Shown: positions 1 through 7,055 of the stretch, one piece after another
Numbering within the stretch: the first letter of the stretch is position 1
How the letters are laid out: each line of letters opens with the position of its first letter
Assembly: GCA_023229065.1 (NCBI GenBank)
Contig: JALNZZ010000010.1
Span: 1-28,341, forward strand
Origin: Porticoccaceae bacterium
GTDB taxonomy: Bacteria; Pseudomonadota; Gammaproteobacteria; Pseudomonadales; Porticoccaceae
DNA length: 28,341 nucleotides
Direction of reading: 5' to 3'
Translations under genes and position numbers: made by a program
Notes under the pieces: model-generated
Seen by the model: only the letters and a program-made list of their open reading frames with translations
Database searches by the model: none
What the model was told of the DNA's origin: nothing

Positions 1-145
1 CAATTGCCAGCTCAGCTGTGCCAGTGTGAGGCGACAAGATATATGAGATCTAGGTGCCGGGATTTGGTGGGCTTTGATGGGAGACTTCCCATTATCGAAA
101 ATCCCCGTATACTTACAATTTCGGGAATAAACGGGATTGCATGTT

Positions 146-523
146 ATGCCGCGAATTAGCACAGTAGACCGGTTGCCGCTGGGTGTAAAGGTAGAGCTTA
201 AACGGCTTTTAAGGGCGCGACAAATGAGCCAGATGGATGTCGCTGCATGGCTGAATAGCAAGGGGTACGATATCAGTAAATCAGCTGTGAACCGTTATTC
301 TATGCGGCTTGAGGAGGAGGATGCCCGTCTTGGTATCGACAGGGATGCGATGGCTGCCGCCAACCTTGCGGATGTTGTTTCCTTGTTTGAGGAGCTGGCA
401 GAGATTCGCCAGCGGGAGACGGAGATCCTGGGGTTGTTACGGGAGCGGGTGTTTAGTGATAACGGGATTGGGCTAACCGCTGAAGCAGACAAAGGCGAGC
501 CAGCCCGGTGTCACGATAGTTGA
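146..523 (+). CDS. Short Gp27-like (DUF3486-type) protein
   Basis: 125 residues from ATG 146; an upstream in-frame TTG at 137 is less likely. The N-terminal 55 residues resemble the Gp27-like protein encoded at 13050-13631: both carry STV-x-x-LP near the start, then MSQMD or VSQMD, and SKSAVNRYS. This is the HTH-like DNA-binding half of the Mu Gp27/DUF3486 family. The C-terminal half is a short helical stretch (about residues 70-105) and is much shorter than in the 193-residue relative, so a packaging role is doubtful. It lies upstream of the proposed prophage left end and points toward it. It may belong to a neighbouring or older Mu-like element, or be a stand-alone DNA-binding protein. The ribosome binding site is weak. 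Confidence 0.6.
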   Translation: MPRISTVDRLPLGVKVELKRLLRARQMSQMDVAAWLNSKGYDISKSAVNRYSMRLEEEDARLGIDRDAMAAANLADVVSLFEELAEIRQRETEILGLLRERVFSDNGIGLTAEADKGEPARCHDS

Positions 524-632
524 GACGAAACCCCGGCCCTGGAGCGGGCGCGACACTATAAACGCGACAAACGCTATTCCCTGCGCTAGTTTGCTTTGAC
601 GTGGTGCTTCTCCTTTTCCCGTGATATTTGGT

Positions 633-706
633 GATCCAATTCTTGAGGAGAGAATCGGATCCGTGATCCGATTTACGACGCCTTGATCCGATTTGGTTAT
701 TTTTCA
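633..706. other. End-type motif cluster upstream of the prophage left end
   Basis: Three clear copies of the motif found at the left end lie here: gaatcggat at 652-660, gatccgattt at 665-674 and gatccgattt at 685-694. A degenerate one, gatccaattc, is at 633-642. If these are transposase sites, a right terminus ending in CA could lie at 705-706, eleven bases after the last motif, which mirrors the spacing at the left end at 742. Bases 524-632 hold nothing I recognise. The alternative is that the true left end is further left and the whole array is internal. Confidence 0.4.
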
Positions 707-741
707 GGTATATCAGTGTGTTGCGATATGGTGCGGCGGGA

Positions 742-954
742 TGTATTGATTACTGAATCGGATCGTCATTTATGTCCTATCCCCTCTTCTTTTCCCCTGT
801 TGTGGCGTCCGATTCTTATGTTAGGAAACGGACACTCTGTCCGATTCTCTTTAGTTGCGTCCGATTCATTACAAGTGTTTGTTTTCATCATTATTACACG
901 CACCCTGCGGCATGTTTCGCTGTCTTTGAATCGGACGCCGGTGGTGTCCGATCC
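742..954. promoter_or_regulatory. Prophage left end with transposase-type binding sites
   Basis: The sequence starting at 742 reads TGTATTGATT, the same first ten bases as I recall for the left end of phage Mu. Motif copies follow at 755-764 (gaatcggatc), 806-815 (cgtccgattc), 825-833 (gaaacggac, degenerate), 838-847 (tgtccgattc), 858-867 (cgtccgattc), 928-937 (gaatcggacg) and 945-954 (tgtccgatcc). Mu has three 22-bp MuA sites in its first 180 bases; here there are six or seven shorter matches in both orientations. Binding by the transposase encoded at 2725 is inferred. Reading frames across this segment look like by-products of the repeats. Confidence 0.55.
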
Positions 955-1038
955 TTGTTCAAGTTCGTTAAGCGACGTTGAATCCTTTCATTCATCTTAT
1001 CTTGCTGCATTCAACCTCAGGTAACTAATTGATTTTAT

Positions 1039-1068
1039 TTGACATATACAGGGAAGCAAAACTATCTT
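1039..1068 (+). promoter_or_regulatory. Candidate sigma-70 promoter
   Basis: A perfect -35 TTGACA lies at 1039-1044, followed after 18 bases by TATCTT at 1063-1068 as a weaker -10. It points rightward, away from the end sites and into a hairpin and T-run about 75 bases downstream. No protein-coding frame follows, so a short untranslated RNA is the simplest product. Confidence 0.4.
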
Positions 1069-1074
1069 TAAGTG

Positions 1075-1165
1075 CGATAACTTGAACGGCGATTTGATGG
1101 TTAGTGCAAACCAAGGCGTTCCGACTTCTTGGTGTAGAAGTCGGAACTGCAGTTCCGTCTTTTTT
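1075..1165 (+). ncRNA. Candidate small RNA between end sites and repressor
   Basis: The interval runs from just after the candidate promoter to a T-run. It holds an 11-bp perfect inverted repeat (1118-1128 with 1137-1147, gttccgacttc/gaagtcggaac) and an overlapping palindrome that ends the transcript, so two alternative folds compete for 1142-1147. No convincing open frame or start site is present. The RNA would end about 130 bases before the 3' end of the leftward repressor gene, so it is not antisense to that coding sequence. It could instead just be a promoter-terminator pair that insulates the prophage from host transcription. Confidence 0.35.
1142..1165 (+). terminator. Rho-independent terminator at left end
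   Basis: A 16-base palindrome cggaactgcagttccg (1142-1157) is followed by TCTTTTTT (1158-1165). The orientation stops rightward transcription coming from the end sites or from host DNA. From 1166 to 1298 I see nothing except two further cggaac/gttccg hexamers. Confidence 0.55.
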
Positions 1166-1298
1166 CGCGTGTTCCGAGTTAAACAAACCATTTATGCATC
1201 AATATGTTGCGAATAATTATAGGTGTTTGAGTTCGCCAGCAAGCCGGAACTCGTTAATGCCGTAAACCTTCCCGTTGCATGTTCCCAATGGGTACAGG

Positions 1299-1751
1299 TT
1301 AAGCCCTGTTTTTACTCAGGGCAAGTTCGGAGGATAGCTCCTCTAAGCGTTGCTCCACGTCCCTGAGCCGTTTCTTTTCCGCAGCAACTTGTTGTATTTC
1401 CCGCTGGGCGTCATCGTCCAGCGCCCGGAATAAGGCTAGTACCGCCTCCTCCTTTGGAGACAGGCTTTCAGCGGGTTCCTCTCTCCGCATAGACCCGTCT
1501 CCACCGCGATACATAGAGCCTTCGCCTGACAATAGCCAATCAATACTTACGTTTCGTGAGTTAGCCATATCGATCAGTCTGTCTAGTGGTAACGTCCCTC
1601 GCTTCTTTCTATTTGCGAGATCTCCCGTGCTCATCTCCAGTATTTCAGCTAATTCCGTCCAGGTCGTGGCGTTCGTAACGAGCTTCGCCCGCTGCATGAC
1701 CTCCTTAAAATCATTTTCACTTTTAGTTAATTTCATGCTTGACCGGCTCAC
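1299..1751 (-). CDS. Phage repressor, CI-type HTH
   Basis: 150 residues from GTG 1751, or 145 from ATG 1736; neither start has a strong ribosome binding site. Residues 15-75 form a CI-repressor type helix-turn-helix, with a TWTELAEILEMSTGDLANRKKRG core followed by VSIDWLLSGEGSMYRG, the usual end of that domain. The C-terminus (about 95-145) is a charged coiled coil, not a LexA-type self-cleaving domain: no serine-lysine protease motif is visible. Induction by RecA-driven self-cleavage is therefore unlikely. It is divergent from the Ner-like gene and the early operon, as in Mu, and is expected to bind operators between them and keep lysogeny. Confidence 0.85.
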   Translation of the reverse strand: MSRSSMKLTKSENDFKEVMQRAKLVTNATTWTELAEILEMSTGDLANRKKRGTLPLDRLIDMANSRNVSIDWLLSGEGSMYRGGDGSMRREEPAESLSPKEEAVLALFRALDDDAQREIQQVAAEKKRLRDVEQRLEELSSELALSKNRA

Positions 1752-1775
1752 TTTTAGAGAGTAAGGTTAACTTAT
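1717..1775. promoter_or_regulatory. Repressor/early operator region
   Basis: A 10-bp direct repeat tcacttttag occurs at 1717-1726 and 1748-1757, exactly 31 bases apart (about three helical turns), spanning the start of the repressor gene. A partly palindromic block around gttaac follows at about 1763-1775. The layout between divergent repressor and Ner-like genes matches where Mu-type operators lie. I could not assign the -10 and -35 boxes of the early promoter with confidence. Confidence 0.4.
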
Positions 1776-1812
1776 TGTGAGTACAGTCTAGCGCAAAGGG
1801 GACAAGTGAACC

Positions 1813-2037
1813 ATGAACCAGCGACAGATCCAGGCCCGCCTGATCGAGCGCGATAGCAACTACCGCCAGTTTGCTCTGGCCCATGGCTACAAGCCGCGCA
1901 CGGTCACCCAGGTAGTGGCTCGCTGGGCGGGACGGGACGAGCTACCGCGTGGGCGGCTGAGCTACCGCATTCTGCGCGATTTATCGCGCACCATCGGGCA
2001 AGAAGTGTCGCCTGGTGTGTTGAGGGCGGACGACTAA
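1813..2037 (+). CDS. ner: Ner-like small DNA-binding regulator
   Basis: 74 residues, close to the 75 of Mu Ner. A helix-turn-helix is likely around residues 15-45 (RQFALAHGYKPRTVTQVV): a short FALAHGY helix, a turn at KPRT, then a recognition helix. GGGGA lies about ten bases before ATG 1813. It is the first rightward gene of the early operon and diverges from the repressor, the place Ner holds in Mu, where it shuts down the early and repressor promoters during lytic growth. Assignment rests on position, size and HTH pattern rather than on strong sequence identity. Confidence 0.65.
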   Translation: MNQRQIQARLIERDSNYRQFALAHGYKPRTVTQVVARWAGRDELPRGRLSYRILRDLSRTIGQEVSPGVLRADD

Positions 2038-2066
2038 ACCTGCGTCCGTATTAAGAAGGTAAGGGC

Positions 2067-2085
2067 CTCCCGGAAGATCCGGGAG
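2067..2085 (-). terminator. Hairpin downstream of the leftward gene, possible weak terminator
   Basis: An 8-bp perfect stem (ctcccgga/tccgggag) with a 3-base loop lies between the Ner-like gene and ATG 2112. On the minus strand it follows the stop of the leftward gene ending at 2122 and is trailed by a pyrimidine-rich stretch, so it may end that transcript. It has no T-run for the plus strand, and the early operon must read through it. Confidence 0.3.
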
Positions 2086-2111
2086 CTGAAGAAAGTGATG
2101 GGAGAGTTGGA

Positions 2112-2450
2112 ATGAAACAGATTATGGGTCTTTTGATGTGGGTTTTTCGTCCTGTGGTGTATCGCTTGATTGAGGAGCGGGAGGCGCGGGATCGGGAGTC
2201 TGCTCCGACGATGGAGCAGGTGTACCGGCAGGTAGTAGCGCGTCGGGCACGGACGGGGGCCTATGGCGACTGGGCTGATGAGCAGCGTCTTGAGCGAGAG
2301 CGCCGCCGGAAGCAACGAGCCGCAGAGTCGGGCGCTTCGGCGGGTGATGCTCTGCAGGTGACGACTGAGACAGATCCACCCGTGCCGCAAGGTCCTCCTG
2401 CCAGCGGGCCAGTAGTCGATACGACTGACCGTCCTTTGGGCGACGCTTGA
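2112..2450 (+). CDS. Unknown early protein overlapping an antisense gene
   Basis: 112 residues. GGGAGAG lies about six bases before ATG 2112. The N-terminal 30 residues carry a short hydrophobic stretch (IMGLLMWVFRPVVYRLI), then a strongly charged helix rich in Arg and Glu to about residue 75. The last 40 residues are Pro/Gly/Ala-rich and of low complexity. I do not recognise a family. The 3' two-thirds lies on top of the leftward gene 2122-2640. The first 70 codons look like a real gene; the tail may simply be what the antisense coding strand allows. Confidence 0.45.
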   Translation: MKQIMGLLMWVFRPVVYRLIEEREARDRESAPTMEQVYRQVVARRARTGAYGDWADEQRLERERRRKQRAAESGASAGDALQVTTETDPPVPQGPPASGPVVDTTDRPLGDA

Positions 2451-2640
2451 GGGTCCACTCCGTGATGGCTTTGTCTATCCATGCTGATGCGCCACGGTGG
2501 CTGAAATCTGTGCCTGCCAATCCGATGTGGAAGGCTGTGAGCAGTTCATCCATAACGGCGATGGCCATTTCCTGGTCTTCCATCACGGTGCGCAGGTGCT
2601 CAAGTTCTTCGGTCATTTCGTTGAACAGTTCTTCGTTCAT
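2122..2640 (-). CDS. Unknown acidic protein on the opposite strand of the early operon
   Basis: 172 residues from ATG 2640, which is preceded by a strong AGGGAGGG about six bases upstream on the minus strand. That is why I choose this start rather than longer versions. The first 35 residues are acidic and helical (NEELFNEMTEELEHLRTVM), and residues 50-90 look like an ordinary folded segment. From about residue 100 the chain turns Pro/Ser/Ala-rich and disordered, where it is antisense to 2112-2450. No family recognised. It points against all other early genes and would start just upstream of transposase A, so A and this gene are divergent, sharing 84 bases of upstream DNA with an 8-bp inverted repeat (2642-2649/2695-2702). 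Confidence 0.45.
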   Translation of the reverse strand: MNEELFNEMTEELEHLRTVMEDQEMAIAVMDELLTAFHIGLAGTDFSHRGASAWIDKAITEWTLKRRPKDGQSYRLLARWQEDLAARVDLSQSSPAEHHPPKRPTLRLVASGGALAQDAAHQPSRHRPPSVPDALLPAGTPAPSSEQTPDPAPPAPQSSDTPQDEKPTSKDP

Positions 2641-2724
2641 TGGGAACCCTCCCTGGGGTTGGTTGTTGGGGAATAACCATCGTAGCAGGGGTTTGGGTTC
2701 CCGCCCATTCACAGGAGGCGCGGC

Positions 2725-4923
2725 ATGAGCAGGGAATGGTTCAGCGCGGCGGAGTTGGCCGGGTTGCCGGGGATGCCGAAATACCCTCGCGGCGTAAATT
2801 TGATGGGGGATCGCGGTGATATCGAGCGCCGCAAACGTACTCAGGGCAAGGGCTGGGAATACCTGATCACCTCCCTCCCCTCCGAGACCCGCGCCCATCT
2901 GGGTGCGCAGGCACTACGGGCCAAGCGCGCCAGCGATGACGATGCGGCAGCCGGAGGGATGGCCGGGCGGGCGATTGTGTTGCGTGAGCGGCTGGATGCT
3001 CAGGTGTTGCAGCGCCAGCGTGAGGCAGGGCTGGCGGCCACCACGGGGCTGACTGGCGGCACGGCAGCGCGGCTGAATGCGCGGGTGGCGGTGCTGACGC
3101 TGCTGGCTGAATACCGCCAGGCCACGGGGTTGGGCAACTCGCGCGCCATCGAGAGCTTTTGCCAGCTCTATAACAGCGGCGAGATTGAGGCCAGCGAGGA
3201 TGTGCGTAGCCTGATCCCTACGGTGGAGCGGGCCACGCTGTATCGCTGGAAGCAGCGCCAGAGCCAGCAGGGTGCGCTGGGGCTGGTGGACAACCGGGGC
3301 AAGGCGCTGAAGGGCCAAAGCAAGATCGACACCCAGCCGATGCTGAAGGATTTTTGCCAGGCGATGGTGGCGGACCACCCCCATTGCGGGGCGTCGCATT
3401 TGATAGAGAGCGCCCAGGCACGCTTTGCCGGTACCGGGATTGAACTGCCCAGTAAACGCTCATTTGAACGCTGGTTAAACAGCTACCGAAAGGACAACGC
3501 ACAACTGCTGTCGGCCACGGCCAACCCGGATGAATGGAAGAACCGCTACATGCTGGCCAGCGGCTCGGCCTCGGAGGATGTGTTTGCGCTGAACCAGCGC
3601 TGGGAGCTGGACGGCACCCCCGCTGATGTGATGCTGCTGGATGGTCGCCACTCGATTAACGGGGTGATCGATGTGTTCACCCGCCGGGTGAAGTTGTTGG
3701 TGACCAAGACTCCGACGGCTGTATCGGTGGCCACTCTGCTACGGCGCACACTGCTGCACTGGGGTGTGCCCGAGACCGTCAAAACCGATAACGGCTCTGA
3801 CTATAAAGCCTTCCACATTCGCCGCCTGATGGAGTCGCTGGAGATTGAACAGGAGTTTTGTACCCCGTTCAGCGCCTGGGAAAAACCCCACATCGAGCGA
3901 TTCTTCAAGACTTTTTCACACTCCATCGTGGAGCTGCTGGATGGCTATATCGGGCACAACGTGGCCGAGCGCAGCGCCATCGAATCGCGCAAAAGTTTTG
4001 CGGATCGGCTGCTGAAAAAGAACGACGTGGTGGAGATAAAGCTCACCTCCACCGAGCTGCAACGGATCTGCGATGAGTGGGTGGAGAACATCTACCACCA
4101 CCGCGCCCACAAGGGGCTGAGCAATCGCAGCCCCTTTGCGGTGGCCAATGCCTGGAACCATCCGATCCGCCGCATCGAGAACGAGCGCGCCCTGGATGTG
4201 TTGCTGGCGCAGGCACCCAGCAACAACGGCCAGCGCACCGTGACCAAGAAGGGTATTTCGCTCGACAACATCGAATACATCCACCAGGAGCTTGGCCTAC
4301 TGGTGGGCGAACAGGTGTCGGTGAAATACGACCCGGACGACCTGGGCAAAGTCTACGTGTTCGATCGGGACGGGGCGTTTGTGTGCATTGCCGAGGCCCC
4401 GGCCTACACCGGGATCAGTCGCCGCGAGGTGGCCACCGTGGGGCGCGAGAAACAGAAGAAGGCCGTGCAGGAGAAGCGCCGCGAACTCAAGGTGGCGGCG
4501 CGCACCCAGAACACCAAGGGGATTGCCGACGAGATCCTTGCCAATGCCCGCAGCCTGGCCAACATCGCCGAGCTGCCCAAGCGTGGTGAAACCTACACCA
4601 CCCCGGCGCTGGAGGCGGCAGGCGAAGCGGCCAGCCACCAGGACGAACACCGCGCCACCAGTACCACCACTGAGCAGCGCGATGCGGCACGGGCGCGGGC
4701 TGTGGCCTCGTTCAATCAACCACGCGAGGTGGTACAGGACGCCACCACGCGCATGGATCCCCGCCAGCTGTACCTGAAGGCCGTACGGATAGAACAACGA
4801 TTAGAGGAGGGTCGGGCCGTTGATGAGGGCGATATCAAATGGCTCAAGGCGTTTTCGCAGACCTCGACCTATCGCTCCCAACAGAAATTGGCCGAGGACT
4901 TCGGCCTGGCAGAGCAGCTGTAA
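2725..4923 (+). CDS. A: Mu-type DDE transposase A
   Basis: 732 residues; Mu A has 663. AGGAGG lies six bases before ATG 2725. Residues 1-55 match the MuA N-terminal winged domain that binds the internal activation sequence (WFSAAELAGLPGMPKYPRGV). About 100-270 is the bipartite end-binding region, with a TLYRWKQR helix-turn-helix near 171. The RNase H-like integrase core has D296 (WELDG), D355 (KTDNGSDY) and E391 (PHIERFF). The 35-residue D-to-E spacing is like retroviral integrases, shorter than the 55 I recall for MuA. The beta-barrel domain follows (about 500-560). The Lys/Arg-rich linker and C-terminus are where MuA contacts MuB and ClpX. It carries out strand cleavage and transfer for integration and replicative transposition. 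Confidence 0.95.
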   Translation: MSREWFSAAELAGLPGMPKYPRGVNLMGDRGDIERRKRTQGKGWEYLITSLPSETRAHLGAQALRAKRASDDDAAAGGMAGRAIVLRERLDAQVLQRQREAGLAATTGLTGGTAARLNARVAVLTLLAEYRQATGLGNSRAIESFCQLYNSGEIEASEDVRSLIPTVERATLYRWKQRQSQQGALGLVDNRGKALKGQSKIDTQPMLKDFCQAMVADHPHCGASHLIESAQARFAGTGIELPSKRSFERWLNSYRKDNAQLLSATANPDEWKNRYMLASGSASEDVFALNQRWELDGTPADVMLLDGRHSINGVIDVFTRRVKLLVTKTPTAVSVATLLRRTLLHWGVPETVKTDNGSDYKAFHIRRLMESLEIEQEFCTPFSAWEKPHIERFFKTFSHSIVELLDGYIGHNVAERSAIESRKSFADRLLKKNDVVEIKLTSTELQRICDEWVENIYHHRAHKGLSNRSPFAVANAWNHPIRRIENERALDVLLAQAPSNNGQRTVTKKGISLDNIEYIHQELGLLVGEQVSVKYDPDDLGKVYVFDRDGAFVCIAEAPAYTGISRREVATVGREKQKKAVQEKRRELKVAARTQNTKGIADEILANARSLANIAELPKRGETYTTPALEAAGEAASHQDEHRATSTTTEQRDAARARAVASFNQPREVVQDATTRMDPRQLYLKAVRIEQRLEEGRAVDEGDIKWLKAFSQTSTYRSQQKLAEDFGLAEQL

Positions 4924-4929
4924 ACAAAA

Positions 4930-4951
4930 ACGCCCGCTGGCAGGCGGGCGT
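4930..4951 (-). terminator. Hairpin between A and B, terminator-like on the minus strand
   Basis: An 8-bp perfect GC-rich stem (acgcccgc/gcgggcgt) sits in the 54-base gap between A and B. On the minus strand it is followed by TTTTTGTTTA, so it is a good terminator for leftward antisense transcription. On the plus strand there is no T-run; there it may protect or process the A-B mRNA. Confidence 0.45.
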
Positions 4952-4977
4952 CCAACAACAACGATACGGAGAAAACT

Positions 4978-5715
4978 ATGAACGATATCAGCACCCCTGT
5001 CAATTCCATTGCCTCGCTGGCCAATATCGGCCTGTGCATGGATGCGATGGAAAAAGCGGTTACCCGCCCACGCCACCTGCCGGGGATCGTCTCGTTCTTC
5101 GGTTACTCGGGCTACGGCAAATCCACCGCTGCTGCGTATGTGGCCAACCGCTACCGGGCGCATTACGTGGAGTGTCGCAGCAGCTGGAACCGCAGCGCCC
5201 TGGCCAAGCACATCCTGATTGAGATGGGCCAGCAGCCGAAGGGCACCATTGCCGAGATGGTGGACAAGATCGCCGAAGAACTGGCGGTGACCGACCGCCC
5301 ACTGATCGTGGATGAGTTCGACCACATCGTACACAAGGCGGCGGTGGAGATTGTGCGCGATATCTACGAGGGTAGCGGCGCGCCTATCCTGCTGATCGGC
5401 GAGGAGCAACTTGAGGCCAACCTGCGCCGCTGGGAGAGATTCCATAACCGGGTGCTGGCCTGGGTACCTGCCCAGCCTACCGACGTGACCGACGCCAAGC
5501 TGCTGCGTGATCTCTACTGCACCCGCGTAGGCATCACCGACGAGCTGCTGGCGCGCATCGTGCAGCGCACCAAGGGCATTACTCGCCGCGTGTGCATTAA
5601 TCTGGAAAACGCTCAGGAGTTCGCCCTGTCCAACGGTATCGAGGTACTGGGCGTGGAGCACTGGGGTAACCATGATGACATCTACACCGGTGAAGCGACC
5701 CGGAGGAAGTGCTAA
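4978..5715 (+). CDS. B: MuB-like AAA+ ATPase, target DNA activator
   Basis: 245 residues, shorter than Mu B (312). Walker A is GYSGYGKST at 42-50, Walker B LIVDEFD at 109-115, and a sensor-type LLIGEE lies near 148. The DNA-binding HTH found at the N-terminus of MuB is missing; only about 35 residues precede the ATPase core. That is common in the shorter B/TniB-like ATPases. MuB polymerises on DNA with ATP, captures target DNA and stimulates the transposase. The gene follows A after a hairpin and has its own GGAG. Its stop overlaps the next start (TAATG at 5713-5717), implying coupled translation. Confidence 0.92.
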   Translation: MNDISTPVNSIASLANIGLCMDAMEKAVTRPRHLPGIVSFFGYSGYGKSTAAAYVANRYRAHYVECRSSWNRSALAKHILIEMGQQPKGTIAEMVDKIAEELAVTDRPLIVDEFDHIVHKAAVEIVRDIYEGSGAPILLIGEEQLEANLRRWERFHNRVLAWVPAQPTDVTDAKLLRDLYCTRVGITDELLARIVQRTKGITRRVCINLENAQEFALSNGIEVLGVEHWGNHDDIYTGEATRRKC

Positions 5716-6392
5716 TGGCGGCCAAGCACCAACACCGCGCCAGCGCAGAACGCACCCTGCGCCACGGCTATCCCACCCACCGCGATGCCATTTGGGCGGC
5801 GATGCGAGCCCTGCGCACATTCACCCTGGACGATATCGAGCATTGGGTAAACGACACCGCCCGCAGTGGTCAGGCCGACGATACGCGCATGGTGCATCGT
5901 GACACGGTGCGCACCTATGCGCAGGGTCTGGAGCGTGCCGGGTTTATCGCCGCGCAGGGTGAGCAGGCCGCCAATGATGAGAGGGGTCGCTATAGCGCAC
6001 GACGCCTGACGCTGGTGCGCGATATCGGCAGCGAGGCCCCGCGTGTAACCCGACACGGCGAGAAGGTAACCCAGGGCAGCGGCAATGAGCGTATGTGGCG
6101 CACCCTGCGTGTGCTGGGTGAATTCAATCGCGCTGAGCTGCTGGCCATCGTTAACAGTGAGGAACCGCCTGTGCGCGAGGACACCGCCAAGGATTACCTG
6201 CGCTACCTCGCCCTGGCGGGCTACCTGCGCCAGGTGCAGGAGGACACGCCCGGTCGGCAGGCGCGATACCGCTTTATAGCCCAGCGCTACACCGGCCCAC
6301 GTGCGCCGATGATTCAGCGGGTGAAGGCCGTGTATGACCCCAACACCCATCAGGTGGTGTGGAGCCGTCATGGCCTGGGAGGTGGCGCATGA
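5715..6392 (+). CDS. Early protein with two winged-helix-like units
   Basis: 225 residues from ATG 5715, with GGAGGA seven bases upstream; a GTG at 5709 is in frame but lies inside this ribosome binding site spacing. Two related helical units appear: about 12-75 (RDAIWAAMRALRTFTLDDI ... TYAQGLERAGFI) and about 110-175 (MWRTLRVLGEFNRAELLAI ... YLRYLALAGYL). Each ends in a predicted wing, typical of tandem winged-helix DNA-binding domains. The C-terminus VYDPNTHQVVW is a pattern I associate with early proteins of transposable phages. Role unknown; DNA binding in replication or regulation is an inference. It overlaps the next gene by ATGA. Confidence 0.75.
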   Translation: MAAKHQHRASAERTLRHGYPTHRDAIWAAMRALRTFTLDDIEHWVNDTARSGQADDTRMVHRDTVRTYAQGLERAGFIAAQGEQAANDERGRYSARRLTLVRDIGSEAPRVTRHGEKVTQGSGNERMWRTLRVLGEFNRAELLAIVNSEEPPVREDTAKDYLRYLALAGYLRQVQEDTPGRQARYRFIAQRYTGPRAPMIQRVKAVYDPNTHQVVWSRHGLGGGA

Positions 6393-6760
6393 GTCCGATG
6401 GATCGTATTGGCACCACCTGGGGCGATGCGGCTCCGCAGTGGGTACGCCTGCTGGCCGAGCAATGCGCCCTGCGCAGCCAAAAGAAGGTGGCCGAGGAGA
6501 TGGGCTATAGCACCACGGTGATCAACCAGGTGCTGGGCAATAAATACCCCGGCGATTTAGAGGCGGTGGAAACGGCATTTAACGGGGCCTTTTTAAGCGC
6601 CAACGTGAACTGCCCCGTGCTGGGCGAGCTGGCCGCCCACCGCTGCCTGGAAAACCAGCGGCGCAAATATGCCGCCACCAATGCCATCCGTGTGCGCCTG
6701 TTCAAGGCCTGCCACGGCGGATGCCCGCACAGTCGACTTCACCGGGAGAAACAATCATGA
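6389..6760 (+). CDS. HTH protein of the Mu-like early region
   Basis: 123 residues from ATG 6389, which has GGGAGGTG upstream and overlaps the previous stop by ATGA. An HTH is seen at about 28-52 (SQKKVAEEMGYSTTVINQVL). The C-terminal half carries cysteines in the pattern NCPVLGE-x5-HRC and later ACHGGCPHS, suggesting metal binding. This combination recurs in small regulators of Mu-like prophages. It is probably a DNA-binding accessory regulator of the early operon; target unknown. Confidence 0.7.
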   Translation: MSPMDRIGTTWGDAAPQWVRLLAEQCALRSQKKVAEEMGYSTTVINQVLGNKYPGDLEAVETAFNGAFLSANVNCPVLGELAAHRCLENQRRKYAATNAIRVRLFKACHGGCPHSRLHREKQS

Positions 6761-7053
6761 GCGCCGTACACCCTATCGAACACCCGTACAAGATTGGGCC
6801 GCAGAACAAGCACGTCCTCGACACGCTGACCAGCGCCTACCGTGCTGCGATGCATCTGGCTGAGGAGGGATTCACTGTGCTGGATGTGCGTATCGGTACA
6901 CGCAATCCCCGGGTGTTTATTCAGAACTGTGGCCGCTGCCGCAAGCTGCGCGGCACGAGCGCAGCTGTGCGCGTCGGGCCGCAGGGCAGAGAGCATGTGA
7001 TGGTGGCCAATGTGCATGGTGCACAGGTCGAATGGATTGTGAGGGGGAATTAA
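6757..7053 (+). CDS. Unknown early phage protein
   Basis: 98 residues from ATG 6757 (ATGA overlap; GGGAGA seven bases upstream). The N-terminal part is helical (HVLDTLTSAYRAAMHLAEEGF). It is followed by a beta-rich part with a CGRCRKL motif at about residues 58-64, then a basic segment and a terminal strand pair (HGAQVEWIVRG). The CxxC suggests metal binding or a redox pair, but only one pair is present. I do not recognise a named family. It sits immediately before the Gam-like gene. Confidence 0.7.
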   Translation: MSAVHPIEHPYKIGPQNKHVLDTLTSAYRAAMHLAEEGFTVLDVRIGTRNPRVFIQNCGRCRKLRGTSAAVRVGPQGREHVMVANVHGAQVEWIVRGN

Positions 7054-7055
7054 TC

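Noticed and set aside
683..1024. Rightward frames of 113 and 69 codons across the left end
   Set aside because: They have no ribosome binding site, unusual composition (Ser, Phe, Val, Arg) and run straight through the end-type motif array, so they are chance frames.
4930..4951. Terminator ending the A transcript before B
   Set aside because: The T-run is only on the minus-strand side; rightward transcription should continue into B, as expected for an A-B operon.
4801..5820. Long leftward frame of 339 codons opposite A and B
   Set aside because: It is a shadow of GC-rich coding on the plus strand, crosses a gene boundary and hairpin, and has no recognisable domain. The same applies to leftward frames at 8141-9076, 13856-14806 and 27142-28161.
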